The notes: generated by a model not told the origin, from the letters alone. DNA of 8,748 nt from an uncultured Porphyromonadaceae bacterium (GCA_905212215.1 CAJMDR010000062.1:1-8748); one strand, 5' to 3'; shown: positions 1 to 7,892, counted from the stretch's first letter. A program made the numbers and translations.

Positions 1-1298
1 AGTATACACAAGCTATCGATTATCTTTACAGCCAGCTGCCCATGTTCCAGCGCATTGGTTCGGCAGCCTATAAACCGGGACTGGAACGAGTGGAAGCGCT
101 TGATGAAGCCTTGGGTCATCCCCACCGCCAGTATCCTACCATCCATATCGCCGGCACCAATGGCAAAGGTTCGGTGAGCCACCTCATGGCGGCGGCATTG
201 CAGTCGCAGGGCTACAAGGTTGGCCTTTATACTTCGCCGCATCTTGTGGATTTCCGTGAACGCATAAGGGTGAACGGTTCCATGATACCGCGTGGCGCCG
301 TTGCTGACTTCGTGGAGGAGTATGCCCCGGAACCCGGTCCAGATGCTCCTTCTTTCTTTGAGCTTACCATGGCAATGGCCTTTGACTGGTTCGCCCGCTC
401 AAATGTTGACATAGCGGTAATAGAGACCGGAATGGGAGGACGCCTCGATTCCACCAACATCATCACTCCTCTTATGAGCGTCATAACCAATGTCAGCTAT
501 GACCACATGCAGTTCTTAGGCCATACTCTTCCTGAGATAGCCTCTGAAAAGGCCGGAATCATAAAAGAGGGAGTGCCTGTGATAATAGGCGAACGTCAGG
601 ACCCCGACATCTGCAAAGTATTTGAAGAGAAAGCAAAGGCCATGAACGCGCCATTGCTCTACGCCTCCGACAATCCGTTCGGTTTCGAAGTAAGCCGAGA
701 CAAATATTCAGGCCAATGGCATATCTCTCATCCTCTCGGAATCAACTCCTGGTGTCCGTTGGGAGGCGATTATCAGGCTCATAACATTCTCACCGCCCTG
801 CACGCTCTTGCACGTCTGGAAAGCCATCCCACCTCGCCGGAAGCCATCTACCGGGGCTTCAACAAGGTGCAGGAAATGACAGGGCTTATGGGCCGCTGGA
901 TGCAGACAGGAGAAGCGCCCACCATCATCTGCGACACAGGCCATAACGTTGCCGGAATAGAAAGCAATGTTGGCCAGTTGCTGAACTGGCAGCTTCTTCA
1001 TCCGGAAGGTCAGCTGCATATTGTAATTGGGTTTGTCTCAGACAAGAATGTGGAATTCATACTGCCGCTTTTCCCGGAAAGGGCAAACTACTATTTCACC
1101 CAGGCATCGGTGCCCCGCGCCATGCCGATAGAACAACTTGCAGACATTGCAACCCAGACAGGTCTGCAAGGAATGCTCAGCGCCTCGGTACCCGAAGCTG
1201 TGGACCAGGCTTTAAGCTTCGCCACTCCCGATGACCTTATCTTCATAGGAGGCTCCACGTTTGTGGTGGCGGACTACTTGGCCATGCTCCAGCAATAA
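1..1298 (+). CDS. folC: Bifunctional folylpolyglutamate synthase / dihydrofolate synthase, 5'-truncated by window edge
   Basis: Cytosolic ATP-dependent ligase of the Mur-ligase superfamily. It joins glutamate to dihydropteroate to make dihydrofolate, and adds further glutamates to reduced folates. Numbering from the ATG at 42, I see the P-loop GTNGKGS (38-44), the folate-site stretch YTSPHLVDFRERI (63-75), ETGMGGRLDSTN (129-140), and DHMQFLGHTLPEIASEKAGI (154-173), which holds the lysine typical of the family. The C-terminal domain has the DTGHN motif near 298-302, a variant of the usual DGAHN. The ATG at 42 is probably not the start: the same frame is open back to base 3 and reads YTQAIDYLYSQLP, which fits the helix preceding 'MFQRIGSAAYKPGL' in Bacteroidetes FolC. 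About 431 residues are visible, close to the usual length, so only a few are missing. It ends with TAA and converges on the A2M gene. Function is well supported; the true start is outside the window. Confidence 0.96.
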   Translation, partial: YTQAIDYLYSQLPMFQRIGSAAYKPGLERVEALDEALGHPHRQYPTIHIAGTNGKGSVSHLMAAALQSQGYKVGLYTSPHLVDFRERIRVNGSMIPRGAVADFVEEYAPEPGPDAPSFFELTMAMAFDWFARSNVDIAVIETGMGGRLDSTNIITPLMSVITNVSYDHMQFLGHTLPEIASEKAGIIKEGVPVIIGERQDPDICKVFEEKAKAMNAPLLYASDNPFGFEVSRDKYSGQWHISHPLGINSWCPLGGDYQAHNILTALHALARLESHPTSPEAIYRGFNKVQEMTGLMGRWMQTGEAPTIICDTGHNVAGIESNVGQLLNWQLLHPEGQLHIVIGFVSDKNVEFILPLFPERANYYFTQASVPRAMPIEQLADIATQTGLQGMLSASVPEAVDQALSFATPDDLIFIGGSTFVVADYLAMLQQ

Positions 1299-1355
1299 AC
1301 GTGGAGGGTGCGTCATAAAGTCGCCCTCGGAGATTACTTGAAAATCGCCAACATA

Positions 1356-1363
1356 TATCTTTG
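1356..1363 (+). promoter_or_regulatory. Possible Bacteroidetes -7 promoter element (TATCTTTG)
   Basis: TATCTTTG matches the Bacteroidetes -7 consensus TAnnTTTG exactly. The nearest -33-like sequence is cttg at 1337-1340, only 15 bp upstream instead of about 19-21, so the promoter is weak or false. If active it would make a short plus-strand transcript that starts near 1370 and meets the hairpin at 1387-1420. Confidence 0.25.
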
Positions 1364-1386
1364 AACTAACCAGAACATTGTATAAA

Positions 1387-1428
1387 CAATGCAGGCCGGT
1401 TTCACAACCAGCCTGCATTGCGTGTTTT
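1387..1428 (+). terminator. Probable rho-independent terminator downstream of folC
   Basis: A perfect 10-bp stem (caatgcaggc at 1387-1396 with gcctgcattg at 1411-1420) is followed inside by a C/A mismatch, a further 4-bp stem ggtt/aacc and a tcac loop. TTTT follows at 1425-1428 on the plus strand after a 4-nt gap. It lies about 90 nt after the folC stop. The T-tract is short, so termination may be partial. Confidence 0.55.
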
Positions 1429-1521
1429 ACATAATACTTTTTCGAACTAACCTAACATCATGAAACGATTTGTCTTTGTTGTTTGATTATAAAACACCGC
1501 AAAAACGGAATAGGTTGAAGA

Positions 1522-1558
1522 CATCCTCACTTTTAACACTCTTTAATGTTTGAGGATG
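1522..1558. repeat. Inverted repeat / stem-loop of unknown role
   Basis: catcctca (1522-1529) pairs perfectly with tgaggatg (1551-1558). An inner aaca (1535-1538) can pair with tgtt (1547-1550) if ctttt (1530-1534) bulges out. No T-tract lies immediately after it on either strand, so it is not an obvious terminator. It sits just beyond the A2M terminator and may be a 3'-end stabilising hairpin on readthrough RNA. Confidence 0.45.
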
Positions 1559-1562
1559 CCGC

Positions 1563-1602
1563 AAAAAAATCCCGCCAGAACGAAATGTCGTCCCGGCGGG
1601 AT
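1563..1602 (-). terminator. Rho-independent terminator of the A2M gene
   Basis: On the minus strand an 8-bp GC-rich stem (atcccgcc 1569-1576 with ggcgggat 1595-1602) is followed directly by a run of seven T (plus-strand A at 1563-1569; the last A is shared with the stem base). It begins about 20 nt after the A2M stop codon. This is a textbook intrinsic terminator. Confidence 0.88.
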
Positions 1603-1623
1603 CGCGCAAAAGTCTAAATCTTT

Positions 1624-4600
1624 TTATTTGCCCGATACTGACAGTACTGCTCCTGCGCTATGTCCTGTCAATAAAGGAGCATACTGGCTCTGTGCCGTAG
1701 CAATGCCTATGGAATAACTGCCTTCCTGCTGCACATAGCAGTCATAGCTGAGGGTATGCACTCCCTTGCCTAAGTAGCTTATAAAGAAATTCGTCTGCGC
1801 GTTGCGGGGTTCGGAATAGTAGAAAGTATCATCCTGCATCTGCATGCCCGGCAACTGATTCACAGGCTCGAAGCAGGCAGGACGTTCATCGGTAACGGCT
1901 ACATATTCCATGTCGCGGCCGCAGGTAATGGTCAAAGTCACGCGTACCTTGTCTCCTACTTTCAGCCTGTCACTTTGAGTAACAGTTTCACCAGCGGCGC
2001 CATTACTTATCACATACACATTCTTCTCAATGGAAAGGTCGGGTACAGAGGCCGGCTTTACCTGAGCCATGGGCAGGATGAACTGGCTCAGCACACCACC
2101 CCACGCAGGATGACTGCCGTGTTTAAGCACCTTGAAGGTGGCACCCGAAGCACTTACAGCATTAAGTGACATAGTAAACTCGCCGGTAAGTGCCTGGACA
2201 CTGTCGGGTTCAAGCACCTTGTCGCCAAGAGTGAAGGTTGCGGGAGCCGTGTTTCGGGTCCAGTCAGAGCCGGACGACAAGATGGCGTAAACCACTTCAG
2301 CTATGTCCCGGTCGTTACCCCAGTCCTGAGCCTGCCGCTGGAGGATTAGCCATTGGCGCAACGGGTCTATCTCCTTGGCCTCCGGTTCTATCTCGCAATA
2401 AGCCTCCAGCACCTGAGCTGTGGTGATGAGTGTGTTGAATGAAGACCACGTAGACCTAAGATTATCGAACCACAGGCCCTTTTCCGGGGTCGAGGATGCC
2501 TTCTGACGCAATGATTCAAGAATGGAAGCAGAATTAGTCCTGTAGCCGTTTCGGAACAGCGTAACAGCTGCCGTAGCGGTATTATACACATCTAGACCAC
2601 GCCATTTTGAAATCAGGTTGCGCATTGTCTCGGAACGAAGCTGTTTCAGTCTTCCTGTAACGGGTACATCGCCGTAGAAGCTGCGGATGTAGAAATAGCT
2701 GAGCATATACTGTGTCGGGAAAGGCAGCTTATGAGCCTTGATTCTGTCATATTCCTTCAGCACCTCTGCATCAGCGAATTTCAGCGCTTTGCTGAGCATG
2801 GACCTTACATCCGTTGCCTCAGGGAGGCATCCCATCTGCTTTAACTGACCCATGTAGAGAAGCACATTGGTGGTCAGATAAAGTGATGGATCCATTCCCG
2901 GCATCCATTGCCAGCCACCGTCTTCACATTGCAGCGAAGAAATTTTCTTCAGCAACGAAGCCTGAGCCTCTTCACTCTTCTTAACATCGAGCAATTCTGC
3001 CAGACGACTCATGCGCATAGTTTCCGCATTGGCGTTGCGTGCCCAGATTGTGTTGTTGAGCGCAAGAGTCTTCAGCTCACTATTACGCTGCAACGGCGAA
3101 GTAAGCGTCTGTGTACCCTGCCACAGGTTTATGGCCTCGCCGATGCGGGGATAGCGCTTAACAAGGCCTGAGGCGAGGGCGTTGCCGAAATATGCGGAGG
3201 TAAGGCTGATAAGGTTGTCGGATTCCGGGATAGAAATTTCGGGTAATGCAGTCACACAATACCATACAGGATTGTCGCAATACTGCAAAGTGACATTGGA
3301 TCCGGCTTTATATTCCGGAAGCTTCATGCTGAACTCATTCTGCTGTGGACCGAGGTAAAAATCCTTTGCCTCAAATACAGGCGAAGAGCTGGGAAGGATT
3401 CCCACCAGAGACTGTTCGCCATCAGTGAATCCATCGGCCTTGGCTCTTACCCTGATCCCGAGAGTCTGTTCATTGTCGGGCGTGGTGTAATCCAACGAAA
3501 TAACCACGCTCTCCTTAGCTTTCACATGCAGACCATTTACGATGCTGTGAGCCAGAATCTGTCCGTTCATAGGATTGAACACTTCTATTGTGCCCTGCAT
3601 CACCTTGGCCGCATCGGTGTTGTTGTATAGTGTAGCCCGTAGCGCCGCCTTGTCGGAAGTGCGCAGGAAGCGTGGAACAAGAGCCTGTATCATTATCGGT
3701 TTGGAAGCCACGGAGTAGAGTGTTTTCTTGGCGGTATTCATCTCCTTGTCATAGCCTAAGAGCTGGAACTGCCAGGTAGTGTTGAAGTCAGGCACTTCAA
3801 ACTCGACGTCGAGGGAGCCGTCTTCTTCGGAAATGAGCATAGGCTTGAAGAAAGCCAACGGATATTCCGCACGGCGCCATGTCTCTTTCTGTTCCGGCTT
3901 CTTCTGAGCCTCTGTGACACCAAGAGCCTTTCCTTCAAGCATTGCACCGGCGGTGGGAGCTTCAGACTCATCGGCGGATTCCTCGGTGGCCATATCATTG
4001 GAAACGGATGCCATTGTCATTACACTGACGGAACGTGCCTGTTTCATGAGGGGCCGGGCATAGGCGTAGTCATACAATACAACAGGATAGAACGACTGGT
4101 TGTAAGTCTCTATATTCGGCAACACGAAGCCAAAGCTCTTCTCGCGCCCTGCAATCTTTGCATAGTAGTTCCAGACGGTATTCAACGGATTATTGTAATT
4201 CCAGCGCACAGGAGAAGAGAAACCTCTGCTTGTTGAGAAATACCAGTCGAAGTCATAAAGTGCGTTGATGGCCTTGTCGGTCATTACAGCCAAGGCAGGT
4301 ATGGAGCCGGGTAAGCCTTTGACAGTGTCACGGAAACGGAACGACCATGTCTCATTTTTACCGGGAACAAGCTTGTCGCGGAAAGTTACCACTTCAATAT
4401 CCAGCTTCCTGTCGGCATCGGCAGCCCGTATTTCCACTTCCTCGTTGCAGACTATGAAGTCATGGCAGGAAATGAAGCTTACGTAAATACGGCTGTTCTT
4501 GCCCGGAACAGGTACTTCAATCGTCATGTTCTTGCCCTCGGGATAAATCCAGCGTCGGCTTATCAGTGCTGTGTCGGAGGCAATCTGGCACAACAGCGCC

Positions 4601-7314
4601 TCGCTTTTATAGCTGTTTCCTACCTGCACTTTGACTGTCCCGGCACCCGGGGTAGCGGTAATCACTTTTTCCGGTAACCAAAGCGAGGTAACGTATGGAG
4701 GTATCTTGTCTGTCTTGCGGTAGACAGCTACCTGGGACTCGGCCTTTACCGATGTGTCCTGCGCAAGGGTAAAGTTTAATTTATACCGGCCCGAAGGTAA
4801 CTCCTTTATCGGAATGACAAATTCATGGGAAGTGAAATAGCCTGACAGCATTTTCTTTCCTGAGGCTTCATCTGTCATTACATATCTCACTTCCTTATTC
4901 ACCTCTGTGCCTGTGCCATTCAGTACCTTCGCTGAAATCTTCAGTTCATTTTCCACAGCGGAAATCTTGTCCGGTACCGAAACGTTGAGGCTGTACCCCT
5001 GTCCGAGGCTGAATATCTCGGTCTGGCTCTGCTGGCTTTCTCCTGCTGGAGAGACGGCAGTGGCCTGCACGGTGAAAATACCGTTTTCGAAAACGGTTCC
5101 TTTCAGATTAGATGTTGGAAGACTGAATGAGAACTTACCCTCTGAATCGGCGGTTGCCAAGACGCCGTATGTAGCGAAATTGTCACGAAACCTCCAATAG
5201 CTCAATAATGGGCTGTAATCGACTTTAAGCGTCACCGTGGCTCCACCTACCGGCATGCCGCTATAAGTCTTCACAGAGCCTTTTATAGACACCTCGGAGC
5301 CAGGTGTATATTCTGGCGCTATGCTGTCAAGTTCCACAAAGAATGTAGGAAGTTTATACTCTGCCACCATGACGGAAGCTAAGCCGACTTCCGCCTTCCT
5401 ATTCTCCGGCTCTTTCACCATGATGTTGAAGTTGCCTAACACTCCTGAAGAAGGTATCTTCAGAGTCCCTTTAGCTCTGCCAGTCTCATCTGTAACGAGT
5501 TCTATGGTGTCTACCCTCTCGTTGTTGACACTGTACAGAACAGCCTGCAAGTGACAACGGGGATAGATGACAAAGCCGTTCTTGGTTTCCTTATAGGTGA
5601 TAGCGGCAATACCGATGGAATCGCCGGGATGATAGAGGGGAAGGTCGGTAAGGACCTTGATGTGGGTAATGACGTCCTGACTACCTTCGGAATAATTGTA
5701 AAAATTAGACGACATGGAGAACTGTTCCGTTCCCCGGTTTATGTCGAGCCTCTCGTTGTTCTTTACCAGGCCACAGGCACCTTGGGCATCAGTCTCTGAG
5801 GTCTTGAGCAACTTCCCGCGGTCGGGATAATTTGTCGCGTACTGTTTTACGGTTGCTCCTTTTACCGGTTTCTGTTCTCCGGCATCTATTACATAGACCA
5901 CAGCATCTGCCTTTCCACCGGAAGACCAGGTAGTGAAGGCTGTAAGGCTTCCCACTCGCATCAAAGGAGTCATGTCGTACGTACCGAGACCAATGACATC
6001 CTTCAATGACTCCGTTCTCGAGGCTACGACTGCATAGTATCCGGTAGCTACAGGAGCGAATTCAACAGTTTCGTTAACAATAAACGGCACCGTGCCAGGA
6101 ACTTCCACCTTCTTTCTGGCCACTACGGTTCCACCATGAAGCTCCTTGTTCCTGACATATCTGTCTTTCCCGTCAGTATTCACTTTCACTAAAAGGAGAT
6201 AGAAGCTGTTTATGTTCTCTACCTTCAGTTTTGCGGAAAGGCTGTCGGCCGGAAGACAGTTACTCTTTAGTGTCACTCCTATGCGGGCCTGTGACATCTG
6301 TTTCAGCAGACTTTTCACATTCGGCGCATAGTCGGCATCGGGATAACGCTTCAACGCCTTGGCGCAAAGATTGTAATAATCCTTAATGCCGAGACTGAAA
6401 GAACTTGCATCATCCTTCTCGTTCTCCTTTGATGCCTGCACATAACGCCATAGGTTGTCAAGCAGCATCAGCGAAGCCGGGGTGTCGCTCATTTTCTTGT
6501 AAGCTTCGTATAACCTTTTGGCGGAATCCTCTTTCCCGGGCGAGCAAATATCGGAAATAACAAGCGCGTATGCATCGGGATTATCAGCGTTCGCCTTCAA
6601 CAGCCCGTTATAGATATTCGTGCGCATTACAGATGCTTTTGCTTCCGGCAGTGCAAGCTGCGAGGCATCGGTAGTAAACGGGATAACGCTCTGCTGCGAC
6701 GCAAACGACACTAAAAGCTCAGTGGCACGCCATGCAAGCACATCATACACCGACGGTACATAACGTCTGTCTACTGCCGTGCAATGGTCCAGCAACGATG
6801 ATATTTTATCAATCGGCACTGCGGCGAGGTCACTTTCATTTTGTATCGACTGCTGAAGTAACTGCATGATTTTTATCGCGAACATGTCGCGTGTCCATTC
6901 CTGCACATTCTCCGGCCATGGTTCAGACAGCGGTAGCTTGAGATTGCTGTAATTATATTGATCGGCATTGAAACATTCTGAATATGCTTCTGCCTGCAGA
7001 GACCGCACTATCTGGTGATAAGGCGTCGGCAACAGTTTTGCTACCGAATCGCACAGCTTCATAGTGTTGTCGAAATTCTCAACTGAGATTGAATTCTCGG
7101 CAATCACTATTTGCATCAGTGCTTTCACCGCATTTTCGGGACGCGAAGGCAGACTGCGCTTAAGCTCATCCTTAGCGCGTTTCTCCACGGACTTCGGAAA
7201 AGCGAAATCCGGCTTCTCGAAGGTTCCCCCTTCGGATGCCTTTTCCTTGCCTCCGGATGCATCCAGATTAAATGATAATAGTGCTCCCATAAGAATTATG
7301 AGTATTTTCTTCAT
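1624..7314 (-). CDS. Secreted alpha-2-macroglobulin family protein, apparently lacking the thioester
   Basis: Giant (1,896 aa) envelope protein of the bacterial A2M family, whose members are thought to trap proteases. Residues 1-19 form a signal peptide (MKK, then ILIILMGALLSF, then LDA|S) with no lipobox Cys. Residues about 30-345 are a helical, TPR-like region. Macroglobulin domains follow: an MG1/carboxypeptidase-regulatory-like fold (about 472-530, DAVVYVIDAG), MG2 (about 548-655, with LPLYHPGDS and EYKLPTF), and a bait-region-type domain (about 882-962). A Met/Ser/acidic linker (about 1095-1148) precedes the A2M/MG7 domain (about 1150-1235, EYPLAFFKPML). The alpha/alpha toroid contains DGGWQW (1465-1470). 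A C-terminal MG10-like domain (about 1750-1890) ends in GIATAQSQYAP and HSAG. Where thioester members have CxEQ, this protein has SDNLIS (N1367, S1370). I chose ATG 7314 because a TTG extension to 7341 would begin inside or upstream of the promoter. The family is certain; the partner is unknown. Confidence 0.93.
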   Translation of the reverse strand: MKKILIILMGALLSFNLDASGGKEKASEGGTFEKPDFAFPKSVEKRAKDELKRSLPSRPENAVKALMQIVIAENSISVENFDNTMKLCDSVAKLLPTPYHQIVRSLQAEAYSECFNADQYNYSNLKLPLSEPWPENVQEWTRDMFAIKIMQLLQQSIQNESDLAAVPIDKISSLLDHCTAVDRRYVPSVYDVLAWRATELLVSFASQQSVIPFTTDASQLALPEAKASVMRTNIYNGLLKANADNPDAYALVISDICSPGKEDSAKRLYEAYKKMSDTPASLMLLDNLWRYVQASKENEKDDASSFSLGIKDYYNLCAKALKRYPDADYAPNVKSLLKQMSQARIGVTLKSNCLPADSLSAKLKVENINSFYLLLVKVNTDGKDRYVRNKELHGGTVVARKKVEVPGTVPFIVNETVEFAPVATGYYAVVASRTESLKDVIGLGTYDMTPLMRVGSLTAFTTWSSGGKADAVVYVIDAGEQKPVKGATVKQYATNYPDRGKLLKTSETDAQGACGLVKNNERLDINRGTEQFSMSSNFYNYSEGSQDVITHIKVLTDLPLYHPGDSIGIAAITYKETKNGFVIYPRCHLQAVLYSVNNERVDTIELVTDETGRAKGTLKIPSSGVLGNFNIMVKEPENRKAEVGLASVMVAEYKLPTFFVELDSIAPEYTPGSEVSIKGSVKTYSGMPVGGATVTLKVDYSPLLSYWRFRDNFATYGVLATADSEGKFSFSLPTSNLKGTVFENGIFTVQATAVSPAGESQQSQTEIFSLGQGYSLNVSVPDKISAVENELKISAKVLNGTGTEVNKEVRYVMTDEASGKKMLSGYFTSHEFVIPIKELPSGRYKLNFTLAQDTSVKAESQVAVYRKTDKIPPYVTSLWLPEKVITATPGAGTVKVQVGNSYKSEALLCQIASDTALISRRWIYPEGKNMTIEVPVPGKNSRIYVSFISCHDFIVCNEEVEIRAADADRKLDIEVVTFRDKLVPGKNETWSFRFRDTVKGLPGSIPALAVMTDKAINALYDFDWYFSTSRGFSSPVRWNYNNPLNTVWNYYAKIAGREKSFGFVLPNIETYNQSFYPVVLYDYAYARPLMKQARSVSVMTMASVSNDMATEESADESEAPTAGAMLEGKALGVTEAQKKPEQKETWRRAEYPLAFFKPMLISEEDGSLDVEFEVPDFNTTWQFQLLGYDKEMNTAKKTLYSVASKPIMIQALVPRFLRTSDKAALRATLYNNTDAAKVMQGTIEVFNPMNGQILAHSIVNGLHVKAKESVVISLDYTTPDNEQTLGIRVRAKADGFTDGEQSLVGILPSSSPVFEAKDFYLGPQQNEFSMKLPEYKAGSNVTLQYCDNPVWYCVTALPEISIPESDNLISLTSAYFGNALASGLVKRYPRIGEAINLWQGTQTLTSPLQRNSELKTLALNNTIWARNANAETMRMSRLAELLDVKKSEEAQASLLKKISSLQCEDGGWQWMPGMDPSLYLTTNVLLYMGQLKQMGCLPEATDVRSMLSKALKFADAEVLKEYDRIKAHKLPFPTQYMLSYFYIRSFYGDVPVTGRLKQLRSETMRNLISKWRGLDVYNTATAAVTLFRNGYRTNSASILESLRQKASSTPEKGLWFDNLRSTWSSFNTLITTAQVLEAYCEIEPEAKEIDPLRQWLILQRQAQDWGNDRDIAEVVYAILSSGSDWTRNTAPATFTLGDKVLEPDSVQALTGEFTMSLNAVSASGATFKVLKHGSHPAWGGVLSQFILPMAQVKPASVPDLSIEKNVYVISNGAAGETVTQSDRLKVGDKVRVTLTITCGRDMEYVAVTDERPACFEPVNQLPGMQMQDDTFYYSEPRNAQTNFFISYLGKGVHTLSYDCYVQQEGSYSIGIATAQSQYAPLLTGHSAGAVLSVSGK

Positions 7315-7338
7315 AGCATTGGGGTTGGGTTTATTGTG

Positions 7339-7369
7339 CAAAACTAATCAAACTAATTGGATAACCAAA
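7339..7369 (-). promoter_or_regulatory. Consensus Bacteroidetes promoter for the A2M gene
   Basis: On the minus strand TTTG (7369-7366) is followed by exactly 19 bp and then TAGTTTTG (7346-7339), matching the primary-sigma consensus TTTG-N19-21-TAnnTTTG at every fixed base. Transcription would begin near 7330-7334, giving a leader of about 15-20 nt before ATG 7314. No Shine-Dalgarno sequence is visible, which is normal in this phylum. The -33 box lies within the T-run of the upstream gene's terminator. Confidence 0.75.
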
Positions 7370-7397
7370 AAAGCGCACCAACTGTTTGGCACGCTTT
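7367..7397 (-). terminator. Rho-independent terminator after the Spy-like gene
   Basis: On the minus strand AAAGCG pairs with CGCTTT and CCAA with TTGG. The two TG steps between them form T-G and G-T wobble pairs, so the stem is a continuous 12 bp closed by an ACAG loop. Six T follow (plus-strand A at 7367-7372, partly shared with the stem). It starts about 5 nt after the Spy-like stop codon, so most transcription of the upstream operon should stop before the A2M gene. Confidence 0.85.
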
Positions 7398-7402
7398 AGT
7401 GT

Positions 7403-7879
7403 TTACTTGTCATTACAACCTCTGGAAGGTCTTGGCGGACGGTTATGACGCAGTTCATGAAGCTTGTCGCGGAATTTGCGCTCTCCATCTTTCATTTTGA
7501 AAATCTGCTTCTGAGTCAAGAATGTGCGGAATTTTTCGTCATAGCGTTTCTCTATGGCTAAATCCTGTTCCCGGGCTCTCAATAGTGCCTCATTGGCCTG
7601 TCTGTATTCATCCTCTGTGGCATTATCCATATTGCGTGTGGCTTTCCGTGCCTGACGCATTACTCCCTCCTTCTCCTCCATCATCTGGTTATACAGAGTG
7701 AAGAACTGTTTCTGCTGATCCTCGCGCAATTCCATTTCCTGAGCAAGGAATTTCAACTTGAAGTCGCGCAACTCCTTCTTCCATTGTCCGTTATCCCCTT
7801 TTCCGGGTTTATCGGCATGGACAGAGGTTGTGCTGCCAAGCAGAAATACCAGTAAAAATGTCAACAACGTTATCCTCAT
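7403..7879 (-). CDS. Spy/CpxP-like periplasmic LTxxQ-family protein
   Basis: A 158-residue exported protein. Residues 1-22 are a signal peptide with a clear cleavage site (SVHA|DKP). The mature part is almost entirely charged helix. It carries two copies of the motif that names this family: LREDQ (51-55, degenerate) and LTQKQ (121-125, exact), 70 residues apart, as in Spy/CpxP hairpin-shaped chaperones and metal sensors. It ends in a basic, proline-rich tail (RHNRPPRPSRG) with a single Cys155. Its net charge is positive. The start is firm: AAAGGAG overlaps the stop of the upstream gene and lies about 8 nt before the ATG, so the two are probably translated together. Role by family knowledge: binding unfolded envelope proteins or controlling a stress pathway. 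The exact ligand cannot be read from the sequence. It could also be called a periplasmic heavy-metal sensor homologue. Confidence 0.8.
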   Translation of the reverse strand: MRITLLTFLLVFLLGSTTSVHADKPGKGDNGQWKKELRDFKLKFLAQEMELREDQQKQFFTLYNQMMEEKEGVMRQARKATRNMDNATEDEYRQANEALLRAREQDLAIEKRYDEKFRTFLTQKQIFKMKDGERKFRDKLHELRHNRPPRPSRGCNDK

Positions 7880-7892
7880 TTCCTAATCTCCT

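Larger units (their letters stand above)
1299..1623. other. Convergent intergenic region between folC and the A2M gene
   Basis: This 325-bp stretch has no convincing gene. It holds, in order: a weak gaggg/ccctc hairpin (1304-1328), a promoter-like TATCTTTG (1356-1363), a small hairpin (1376-1391) that overlaps a larger terminator-like hairpin (1387-1420), a 9-bp direct repeat gaactaacc (1363-1371 and 1444-1452), an eight-codon ATG...TGA frame (1460-1486, MKRFVFVV), an 8-bp inverted repeat (1522-1558) and the A2M terminator (1563-1602). The minus-strand open frame running into it from inside folC has no protein-like character. Confidence 0.7.

Noticed and set aside
42..44. First visible ATG as the true folC start
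   Set aside because: The frame is open to the window edge and the upstream residues (YTQAIDYLYSQLP) fit the family's N-terminal helix, so the gene begins before the window.
227..1019. Minus-strand open frames of 87 and 103 codons inside folC
   Set aside because: They lie entirely opposite a conserved gene and have no recognisable protein features.
1212..1418. Minus-strand 68-codon frame spanning the end of folC
   Set aside because: It begins inside the folC terminator hairpin and continues opposite folC; no support as a gene.
1624..7314. Possibility that the A2M gene is a fusion or carries a frameshift
   Set aside because: The frame is uninterrupted, the domain order matches the family from N-terminal helical region to MG10, and no junction with altered composition is evident.
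7315..7341. TTG start that would add nine residues to the A2M protein
   Set aside because: The extra residues (HNKPNPNA) spoil the signal peptide's usual MKK start, and the TTG overlaps the -7 element of the consensus promoter, so it would not be in the mRNA.
7064..7399. Plus-strand 111-codon open frame opposite the A2M start
   Set aside because: It is antisense to the A2M signal peptide and N-terminal region and runs across a terminator and promoter; no domain or start signal is visible.
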